A stretch of 64,000 bases of DNA from contig NC_087384.1 in NCBI RefSeq assembly GCF_963675165.1, forward strand, positions 4,705,182 through 4,769,181. The letters are read 5' to 3'. The position numbers and the translations under genes were made by a program. Every line of letters starts with the position of its first letter. Position 1 is the first letter of the stretch. Of this stretch, positions 13,601 through 25,600 are shown in pieces. The notes beneath the pieces are model-generated. The model had not been told where the DNA came from. It made no database searches and saw only the letters and a list, made by a program, of their open reading frames with translations. Source of the stretch: Halichondria panicea. Lineage: Eukaryota > Porifera > Demospongiae > Suberitida > Halichondriidae.

Positions 13601-16600
13601 GACAACTTCTGATACTAAAAACCAACACTAAAAAATATCGGTATGCATGAACTCGGTCTTCAAGCATAAACATGACACTGCATGTAGCTCTTCTTTACCC
13701 TCATTTCTCCCGCATAGCCCTAGTTATATTGATTCTGAAATTAATGCTTTCACTATAAACACTGCATGTACAGTGCAACAACCAAAGAGAGTAGATTTTT
13801 TTTTTTGGTACACATTTTTTACATTTTGTGGCATATCTTCTAAAGTAAAAGTGATATGATCTATTTGAGTGCAGGTACTGAAAGTTCAACTATTGGCGCT
13901 TCCATTGGACCACCACCTGTTACATCACATGACATCATCAGTATAAAATGGCTGTCTGAAGATGTGTACTTCCGAAAATATGTTAGGAATAGAAGTAGCT
14001 TATTTGTTTGAGTTAATATCTGAAATTTGTTGTGCATGTATCTGAGTATATTGCTCATCTTTTGAGCTTCAACAGAAGTCTGGGCTACTAGTAAGTTCTG
14101 AGAAATACTGCATTTTGTTGTTTTTTGGTGGCAAATATGTTAGGAATACAACTTTCGATTTTATATTAGTTAAGGTCTGATTTTTGAGCAGCATGTACTA
14201 CAATAGTGTACTTTTCATCTGTACTAACTTACAGGAGTTAGGCTAGCCTCTTCTTTGCTAGAGCTGCCCATCTTGTCAAAAACAGTGCTTTTTATGACTT
14301 TTGAGGCGATTTGGCTACGTAGTAAGCTCAATTACCACGCCCCTGTGACACAGAATGACCAACACCAACTGTGTATTTGCAGGTAGACATCACATGACCT
14401 TTGGATGTAGCAAATAACAACAAGATGATTTGTGATGTCACAAATCAATGAATATCATTGCATACGTCAGCAAAAGTAGCAAAACGGAGCAAAATCACCA
14501 TTTTTGACAAGAAGGGCCGCTCTAGCAAAGATAAGACTGGTCTAGCTCCTGTAAGTTAGTACAGATGAATTCTATGCTATTGTAGTACATGCTCCTCAAA
14601 AATCAGACCTTAACTAGCATAAAATCGAAAGTTGTATTCCTAACATATTTGCCACCAAAAAACAAGAAAATTCAGTATTTCTCAGAACTTACTAGCAGCC
14701 CAGACTTCCGTTGAAGCTCAAAAGATGAGCAATATAGTCAGGTACATACACAATAAATTTCAGATCTTAACTCAAACAAATAAGCTACTTCTATTCCTAA
14801 CATATTTTCGGAGGTACACATCTTCAGACAGCCATTTCATAGTGATGATGTCATGTGATGTAACAGGTGGTGGTCCAATGGAAGCGCCAATAATTGAACT
14901 TTCAGTACCTGCACTCAAATAGATCATATCACTTTTACTTCAGAAGATATGCCACAAAATGTGAAAAAAAAAATTAAAAAAAAAATCTACTCTCTTTGGT
15001 TGTTGCACTGTACATGTATGTTCCTGCAGTGCATGCATGTTGTTGATATATTAAGAAACCCTGCGAGTGTGTTTATAATCAAACATAGTAAGCTTATTAT
15101 ACCGTATACCGTATAGTGGGTAATTTTCGTGGGCAGGCTGACCTCCACGAAATTTTATCATAGGCGTGGCTTATCTGAACGTAGGAATGCCGTGCAGCCA
15201 CGAGACTAAACGAAATTTTTACTCACGAAAACTATCGTTTCTCGAGTTGAACGAATTTGTTACCCCATGAAACTTACCCGCTATACGGTAGAGGGTAATT
15301 TTCGTGGGGTAAAATATTCGTGGTTTTCGTGGTTGAAGGTCTGACCACGAATATTTTACCCACAAATGAAGCGACCTTGCTTACCTTTACCTGCAGTGCA
15401 AGCTCCAACCACAAAAATATTACCCATAAAATGTCTCAATATTGCTGAACCACGAATATTTTGTCCCCCGAAATTACCCGCTATACAGTAGTCTCTATAT
15501 ATATATATATATATCCATGTGCTAATGCTGCTAACAACTCCATGGAATTTTAATCGGTGCGTATTCGCTTGGGTCACTGATACGATGTAGAAGGGCTTCG
15601 TTATCTGTACACATTCTGGTGTGTATGTGCAGGGCTCGAAATTACAGTCGGACAACTGACAAAATCCGGGCATTATGTGAACATGACTGATTACTGCACT
15701 TGTTAGTCAGACATTTTGTCAGAGCGTATACGTGTATACATGTAGAGCTAGCCAGAGATAGGGGTTAGCTGTTCTAGCCCTTGTCAGAGTTTTAGTAGTT
15801 TATAAAATTATTCGTTTGAGGCGTAGCCGCATGTGGGATACGGTAAAGCTGACTCTGACTGTCTGTTTATGCATGTGTCTGTCTGTTTGTGTGTCTGTTC
15901 CAGCTGTAACTGCATGCTTAACAGTTGTAATGCAATGAAAACTATAGGCTTCTAGCCACGTTCTCTTGATTCGTGGATTAGCAAACTAAAGCTTTTTTCC
16001 TGAGTTATGGCTAGTTTGACTCACAGTGAAGGCTGTTGCAGTCTCTTCAGAATCTTTCATAGCATCATCTGTTCGCAAAAACATTTAACTTATGAGTTAG
16101 CTTTGCACTAAAGCGCTAGCTGTTTGTTAGCTTGCTATTGTTATACCCGAGGCCGTGCCGTGGCCAGCGGGTATAGTAGTCTGTTGATTTGTTTGTTTAT
16201 TTGTTACCCCGAGGCACACGTGGGTGGCCACAGGTATAGTAGTCCGTTGGTTTGTTTGTCTGTCTGTTTGTAATAATTATGTGAGTCTTCTTACCTGGAT
16301 GCCACAGCACTTCGTTTACAGCATGGATAGTCTTCACACAATACTTTTAATAGTGACAGCTTTCTATGTTAAAGCCTCGTTGTCGAATAAAAACAAGCAA
16401 AAGCTAAGAAACTTGAACTTGCACGTTGGCCTCTAGCTTACAGGCGTCCTTTATTCGAGGTATGTCTACGTATTTACAGCTGAAGTGATCCTGTACCAGG
16501 AACAATGGAAAAGGGTCACTAAAGTAGAAAGCTAGAATTGCTTCTTTGCTCCTAGCCCCAGAAGATACCAGGAGTCATATTTCTAAGACGGCGCTATAGT

Positions 16601-19600
16601 GCATGTTACATTTCCGTATTTGTCATAAAAGTAAATTGGCTTCAACAGGCTAATTTAAATCGAACACAACTGGCTGTAAGATGTAAAGACAAAGTCAAAC
16701 GCATTCACTATACAGAACGTTTTAGTTTTCCATGCAACGCCTCCGAAACCTTGCTAAGCACTTGTGAAATGGCCTCCAGCAATTTACAATTATCCTGTAT
16801 CCTCTGTCGTGGAGTGAAATGAACAAGTAGACAACCAAAGTGAAAGCGATTGGATATAGAGCTTCTATAGGTACTTATAATTGTTAGACTGTATGTGTGC
16901 TCATGTGCTTGTTGATACAGAACGAAAGAACAAAAAAAATTAACTAATAGCCCCACAAAATCAGTGGTAAATCTATAAAAGAACAATTTACAGCAAATGG
17001 GCCATTTCTACACAATACTTAGTACTTGAGTAACCAAAACAAAGCTATTCAAAATTGGAGGAGCAATATTTATTTATTCTGAACACAATATAACAATCAC
17101 ACAGAGGAGTTCAATACATGGTACTGTTAGCCAGAATATAGCCATCCTAAAGACTGTGGCATGCATTCCTTACACTCCTTTCACTCATTGTAGTATGAGA
17201 CGGCCGGTCCCAGTTCTGCATGGTTGCATGGCAGTGATTACAGAGCAGCCCTATGCGATATAAGGGGGACCACATCTCCTCGTCTGCATGTAGATCAATG
17301 AATTTTGATAGTTAACTTTTTGTGTTGTATGTCAGCGTCCAAGACGGTCTGTGTCATTGTGTAAGTTAAGCAGGAACCATCTAATATTTTGATCTTATTT
17401 GTCACATTCGAGCACTGAAGTGTTCATCTGTTATCCACACTTAAACATGTTTGTTTGGCGTATAAACCATGTTAGGCATATACTTAACTAGACACTAGAA
17501 CTATACCTGTAGTGCAAACACAATGCATTGTCTATCGTTCTAAATTGTAAGGATAACAAACTGAAACCAGTTTTCAAATGCTGAAAAAATAATATTGAAA
17601 ACCAACAATAAAGGTACATCGATCCCCTTATGTATAGATTCTGAAATTACATGCATACAACACTGCACATATATAATGTTGTAAGGTAAAATTTCCATGC
17701 AGTGTATGTTATTTTTGTGTTTAAAAACAAACCCTGAGTGTTTGTCGTAATAATTACAGTAAGCATAAGTACAGTAATAGTAATTGTTCTACATGTGCTA
17801 CGTATATTCTGCTAACAGCTGAAAATGTAATCAAGTGGTTGGTGGTAACAACGGTGCGTATTCGCTTGGGTCACTGATACGATGTGGAAGGGCTTCGTTA
17901 TCTGTAGACAGTCCTGTCTGGTGTGTAACTCGTCTTTGACAGCAGCAGCTAAAACCACACCAGCTTGTGAAGGCAGATATCATCCACGAAATGAACAATA
18001 CGATGTATAGCATTAGTATTCCTGTAGCAATAATCACCACAAAAAGCCATCCAGTACTCTTGTATGCTTCGCGATAAGTGTACCAAGATGTCCCTATCGC
18101 CAATACTATTAAAAGAAAAGCATCGAAATAGTTGTAACGGTCTTTCTTATATGGTCGTAAGCCAAGGATGATAGCAGGTGTAATAATTAAGATCATTTGG
18201 TACACAATAATGTGGTACGTCTGTGCACTAGAGGCTATGAATATTATTCTCAGCAGTAGGTATACTCCAGCAAACCATCGACAGTCCCTAGTGCCAGGTG
18301 TTGTGCCATTCTTAAAATAGCCCTGTGTGATGTTTGCTAGCTCGTGAATTAGAACACATTTGATTTTGCAGGAAAAGAGACACCTCTGAAAGAAACGATT
18401 CTGGTAGAATAGCAGAAACACTGCTGGTAGGAGTACCATGGTAACAGTGAGGATTGATGAGAGTATAGCGAGTGGAATATATGTGTTCATTTTGAAATCA
18501 GCTGCGAAGAAGAGAGTGTATGTTACATTTCCGTATTTGTCATATAAAGGTATTGGCTTCAAGAGGTTTAAAGAAATCGAGCAAAACCTGCTGTAGGATA
18601 GTAAAAACAAAGTTGCAAATGCATTCACTACAGGAGCTTTTAGTTCCCAGCGTCTTCGAAACCTTGCTAAGCACTTGTGAAATGGCCTCCAGCAAATTAC
18701 AATTATCTTGCATCCTCTGTCGTGGAGTGAAATGAACAAGTACACAAACAAAGTGAAAAGGATTGGATATAGAGCTGCTAGGTACTCCATTGCTACTACT
18801 GTCAGTGTGCTCATGTGCTCACTGATACAAAACGAAGGAATTAGGAACATGAAGAAGTCCAAATTGAATAGCCCCATAAAATCAGCGACAAATTTATAAA
18901 AGGAATAAGAAGGTGTATATCCGCTTATAGCAAATGGGTCGTTTCTACACAATGCTGTGTTTAGCACCTGAGCCATAAAAACAAAGCTATTCAGAACTGG
19001 AGAGGCGATATTTATCTGGAACACAATAACAATAACACAGATCAAAGTCAATGGTACTGTAAGCCTGACGAAGTAGAGTAACCATCCTAAAGGCTGTAGC
19101 ATGCATTCCTTACACTCTTTGTAGTACGAGAAGACGGCCGGTCCCAGTCCTGGTTGGCAGTGACTACAGAGTAGCCCTGTGCGATTGAGAGGACCACACA
19201 TTTCCTCATCTAGCTTTGATACATCAGAGGGTACATCCATGAGTTGTGATAGTCGATTATTTGTGTTGTATGGGCAGGCTCCAAAATGCTCTGTATCATT
19301 GTTGTAGGTTAAGCAGAAACTCTCTAATATTTCTGTCTTGTTTGTCACATTCGAGCACTGCAATATAGTATTGATCTGTTGTCCACACTCACACTTGTTT
19401 GCTTGGCGTATAAACCATGTTGGGCATTCTTGACTTGACACTAAAACTACCTGTAGTACTATCACAAGTATTCCAAGTGTCGTCATCTTCAAACTAAACA
19501 CTAGCTAACAAAAAGATAATATTATCTATTTGGTGTCTTCAACCTGCCACTGCTGAAGCAAACACTAAAAGTGGCAGACAAAACTGTGATTGTGTATGAA

Positions 19601-22600
19601 ACACAAACACTGAGTCATATTGAAACCTAACAGAGTTATTGCATGTACTATCATACGCCTATTATACAGATAGTTATATAGTTTAGTCTGACAAACTGAA
19701 ATTGAAACTTTACTGAAAACAAATACAATTATGATCATATAAGTATACCGGAGTCCGTTTAAAGCTCAAACAGGGTGGCTGGAATAAGGCCGGGGGGAGG
19801 AGGGGAGCTAATCTTTCTTGCCATTATTTGCCACATAGTTTCTCAATTCTCAATGTTCTCACATAATTATGCAGTGGCACAATAGATGTACGTACTGTTG
19901 TCTCAGGATTTCCCCCAAATTCAATTAGCTAATCAACATGTACATAAAGACTTACATATATACGGTACTCCCAAATTCAATTAGCTAGTAGAACAGGGTG
20001 GGCCCCCCTGTTCTTACTGTGTATTCTACTGCTGTGGGGGGAAGCACTGGTATCCTATAGTGTACAGCCTACATTATGTATATAGCCTCACACCGTGTGT
20101 ATACAGTGCATGAAAGTGTTTATTTTACCATAATTATGAGGCACCTATAATTTACCCACTTAAAGCTTTTCTTTTATACCCATTACCTATCCCACCCCAC
20201 ATCACACACACAGACCACGACCGTCTCAAGCATTCACCCCATACTCAGTTACCCTGGGCAACATAGTGCAGGAGCTTCATCGCAGCCTCCTCCTTGCCAT
20301 GGCAACAGAGAGTCAGCATAATACACTGACACAGGTGGTCCGTACATTGGCTCAGTTGGTGGCCAACTGCCCCTATCATCAGCTGTCTGATGGCTATGTG
20401 AGGAGGGTCACAGTGGCAATCGAACGTTACTCTACACACAGAGGTGCGTATAATATAGAGACGTGTGAATTATACTTGTCCGTACATGTGTAGATCTATA
20501 TCTGGCATGTCGGGAGTGCAATTTATGAGCACTGAACTTGACTATACTGGAGTGGAAATACCTCAATTCAGGCAATGATTCAACTCCATAATATAATTTT
20601 TTGTAATCTCACCACAACGTATATTATTGGGGCGAGCGAAGCGAGTCTCTTACCTAGTGAGATTTTGTCTGTCTGTCTGTCTGTGTGTCTGTCATGTACC
20701 GACACGATATTCGGTTTTTGTATAAACACGACCCTTTACCAACTTTTACGTGAAATACTGTGCATGGGCACAACAGCTAGCTACACTCAGCTCAGACAAG
20801 ACACAGAGACTCTTCAGGCCACTGGCAAGCTGTTAGAGCAGCTCAGATGGAGACCTTCTGATCACACAGGCGCGCCTGCAGGAGATCACAGCAACTTACT
20901 TGCTATTTTTCATCAAGGATAGGTCACTAAATACTTGTGTTCAGCATGGTCTTGTGATAATAACCTGCTGGCTCAACAGGACAACACAGAGATCGGACAC
21001 TACGGCAGGTCCAGAGTACCTCAGATGAAAACTTCTGAGGTCACACATGCATGTACCCTTACAACATTAATATATAGGTCAGAGCAAGGGCGTATGAAGA
21101 GAAGAGGGCATGTAACTACAATCTATCGTATTATAAATGGGCGGGGGCTTATGTCTAAAAATAGTAAAGAATGCATTGCACGTGCACTGTTTTTGTGCGT
21201 GCACGATGAAAATATACGGAAACTTACAGAGAAAGTAGCTATTCTAGCTAAGCTAGCTAAGCTAACATACTGCAAATGACTGTAGCTCTCTATACTTAGT
21301 ATAGTAAATGATGCTAACAATACTCCATGACACTATAGAAAGTGAGTAGCATAGTCGTACTAGAAGCAACGAGCCAGAAACCACAAACTTTAAGTTGTTA
21401 CTGCACTTCCTTCGTTTCTTTGACTCCTGTCTTGATGTAGCAGGTATAGCAGTCATAGTATTAAACTACTATACGACTCATAAACTAACAGGAAATGTTA
21501 TACAAGAGAGCTAATGGAAGAAAGTAGATAAAAAGTGCTGGCTCAGAGGTTTGGAGTTTTTACATAGAAAACATAAGCTCACGTGAATCGTGACCAACCT
21601 CCTCTAGTGGGCGGTTGGCTAAATATAGCATATCCTGCTGACTCATCAATAATATGACGCATACACAGTATACATTGTGAGTTGCATGCCCTCTTCTCTT
21701 CATACGCCCTTGGTCAGTACTTGCCAAGGATTTTTCACAGTACGTGGTAATTATACTTGTTATCCTTGTAACTAAAGCTCAGACAAGACACAGACTCTTG
21801 AGGCCACAGGCACACCTGCAGTAAAAACGTGTGATAATAAACCTTGCTTGTCACAATAAACATTAACAAAGAAGACAAATAACTTTGAAAAACTACTTCT
21901 GCATTAATTTCTTAACGTCATTATAGCCTGCCGGCTATGCAGCTCAGTCTCAGCTATGGTCTCAGAGTCACTAGTCCGCTTGCCCCATGACACCTTGTGT
22001 CACTGATATACTCTACCAACTGGAAGAGGATGCATTTTGCAAATGATGATAATAATAGTTATTATTGCTCGAAATGAGCTAATAATTATTATTACTGCTA
22101 TAGTTGTTTGTACTAACATTTCTCTTGCCCTCTAACCCTCCAGATACCAATGTCCAAGTTGCTTGTTTGACGTGTGCCGGTGCCGTGGTTTCCATCAGCC
22201 CTCCTCTGCCTGAGGTCATTAATTGGATCACTAATGAAGGGGGCTCCCCCTGGATCTTGGAATTCTGTCTCATACTACTGCAAACACAAAGTAAGTTGTG
22301 ATGATTAATTTGAATACGTATTAAACGAGTGTTGCAAGCGTGCGCTTGCCAATGCCTCTCGCCATGTTTTTGCTTTCGCTCAAAAGTATTAAAGTGTTAT
22401 AGAAGAGGTAAATAATTTGCAATGTGCTTTGATTGTTTCACAAGAAAGGGGTGTCCACAGTTAATAGTGTATACTGATCGTCTTAAATTGCCTGTAGCCA
22501 AACAGTGGGAGCAAAACTTTGTCAAAGGCATATAGTCAGTATAGTCTGTGAGATATATAGTACAATTCAATCACAGAATTAAATCAACAATACTGAAGCA

Positions 22601-25600
22601 ACTGCATGTTATTTAAATGGCCTGTAGCCAAACAGTGGGAGCAAACCTTTGTCAAAGGCACAGATAATTTAAGCACAGACAGTATAGACTAAGTATATAA
22701 ACAAGCAAAAAGTGTGTTTCTAATACTGAGAAGAAAAGACTTGTGTACATGTAGCTATTGTTACCAGACTTGTGTACATGAATCTATTGTTATCTAGTCT
22801 ATATTGTATCATTTGTTTTGTGGCTTACCTGTATACCAGAACCTCAAGAAAAAGAAGTACAGTAACTGCCACACTGGATTCTCTAACATGTGGGGATGAG
22901 CCCGCATGCGCATTGCATCCACAGGAATAATTAAAGGATGTGTCCAAAGAGATCACAATGGCTACTATAGCTAGCTGTTTTTAACAGATCTTTTCTGACT
23001 CTTGTAGCTAACAAAAAGCTAGCGCTTTAGTGCAAGGCTAACTCATGTGTTGAATAGAAAGTTTGTGCGAACAGATGATGCTATGAAAGATTCTAAAGAG
23101 ACTGCAACAGCCTTCAATGTGAGTCAAACTAGAGAAAGAAGCTTTAGTTTGCTAATCCACGAATCAAAATTCAAGAGAACGTGGCTAGAAGCCTATAGAA
23201 GCTGTTAGTTTTCGTCGCATTGCAACCGTTGAGCAGTTATAGCTGGAATACACACACACATAGACAGACAGAGAGACACACACACACAGTCAGCTTTATC
23301 GTATCCCTTGTGCGGCTACGCCTCGAGGCATAATAACCTGAGGCCAGGTCACGGCCAGCAGGTTATGTAGTCGATTGGTTTGTTTGTATTCTGAGTCTGC
23401 TCACCTGGATGCCATCATAGATAGAAGAGTAAGAGGGATTTGTAACGGAAGCAGTTCACGTGATTATTTTACATTGAACTGCAGTAAAACCTCGAAAACT
23501 ATCCGCGTTACGCCCTATAAACGAGGCTATTTTGCTGGGTAACTCGCTCAAAATAAGAAAGTTGTGTTTTCTCGAGACAAAATCTTTTTCAGCAATTTAT
23601 AACACGCCCAGTCTGCATGCAGCAAAATTAATTATGCAAAAATGTTCATCATGATATAATGTGTGTATAAAGCTATAGCTAGTAGCTTTACAATCCTATG
23701 TACAACCTACTGGTTGTACTAATGTTATGTAGCTGTGACACCCCCACCGAGGCATCAGCACCAGCGGTGCTTTCATTACCTGAGGCACGCGTGGGCGGCC
23801 ACGGGTATAGTAGTACTTTGATTTGTTTGTGATACTTGATGTCTGTTTGTATGTGATACCGTAGAAACAGCGCTATAAGCGTAACTTTATTTTAAGCGCA
23901 TGCTCAACTTGCAGGCTTTTTATACTCGAATTAAAGCGCTTTTCCAATTATGTGAAGGTTGTTAGTGAAATTTTAGAATTGATTCAGCTAATTTTGTTTG
24001 TCTATGAGCTAGTAGTTAGCTTGTATAGTGCATAATAGCTATATCATATATAGCTATATAGCTGGTGATCAGGGGCGTAGCTTAATGGTTTCCTAGTTGC
24101 CCAGAAACCCCCTTGCTTGCTGAAAAATGGGTGGGGCTGATCATGTGCTGAAGTTAATATTGACCACGAGTAGATTAATATCCAGTCTGTATTTATTGTG
24201 CCTATTAGTCACCTTCTGCAATCCAAGATAAGAGACCAAGATCAGCCCAGTTCCTCTACTACTGCTCAGAGTCAGACTCCAGACTGTATTTTACAGTGTA
24301 CAGTAGACTCTCGTTAATCCGGCCACCCTTGGGACCATGCAGCTTGGCCGGAATAACGAGGTGGCCGTACTTCAGATAATTAGCCGCGGCTTAAAAAAGA
24401 CCTTACCTCGAATCTAATCACTGATTGCAGTTCTTGTCTCGAGGATAATGAATCATTCTGCTCTCTATTTAAGTGTAATCCAATTTTATTTACTAAACCA
24501 CACCCAAAACATCATATCCGGCCGTAATACACATAAAATTACATTGAAAACGTTATTTGGGACAGCCAGCACTGGCCGGTGAACGGAATAGCGAGTGGCC
24601 GTACTTCAGGTCGAGTTTTGTGTAGAAAACATATAGCTAGCATTCCGTGCCAAACCAAATGGCCGGTATATCGAGGTGGCCGCATTTCAGAGAGCCGGAA
24701 TAGCAAGAGTCTACTGTATACTGCTAATGGCTGGAGACTAGCAAGAGTATGGATTGATATCTAGCCTGGATTTATTTCAATGCCTATTATTAATGCTAGT
24801 TTAGCTTCTGCAATCCAAGATAAGAGACCTGATTGTCAGCCCAGTTCCTCTACTGCATGCTCAGACTCCATGCTCAGACTCCAGACTGCATGTATATGCA
24901 GTCTCACCACAATCTGATTCTCAGCCACCAACCTCAGAGCTCATGCCCACTGTCACTGTCAATGCCAATGGTACTGATCCTGGTAGTACATTTGTACTTA
25001 CAACTATAAAGTTTAGGAGATGAGGCCGAGGAGAACTGAAGCTACGACTTTTCAAAAAATGCAGCCATAAGGGGTGTAACCAGCATAATTAAGAGGCGTG
25101 GCACCGGAAATGGGTGTGGTCTCAAAAAATTTTGCAGCACTATTGCGCCGCCTTATTCCTTTAGAAACCCCTTTAGTAAATGTCTAGCTACGCCCCTGGT
25201 GATATCCACCTGGAAGGACTCTCTGGGCATGCTATTACCTTGTCTGATCATGCATGCTGAGAGAATGTGATACATGGATGAGGTCCTGTTATTCCAAGTT
25301 CCTGGTCAATATGAATGGTTTTGAATTTAAATGATGTAAATGAACTGTAAAATGAACTGTAACATAATAATAATGATATACATCCAGTTAGTGTTGCTTG
25401 CTTGCTTTGCTTGCTCACTTTCTAGCCAGCTTGCGAGTCAGCTCTCGTCACAGAGACATCCTGTTGCTGGGTGGGGCTCGAAATGACTGCATTATAGGTG
25501 CATTCTCGAATATAAGCGTATAGAGCTCTGCTATTGATCCCAAAAGCGCATGCGCTAATAATCCAGTTTCTACAGTATGGGAGACTACTTACCTGGATGC

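Noticed and set aside
13861-14922. Pair of similar ~65-codon open frames facing each other, also found at 19-372
   Set aside because: They are the two arms of the foldback element read on opposite strands.
20575-20922. 115-codon plus-strand frame after HEATR6 exon 8
   Set aside because: It runs through a (GTCT)n microsatellite and dispersed repeat sequence and has no resemblance to HEATR6 or another family.
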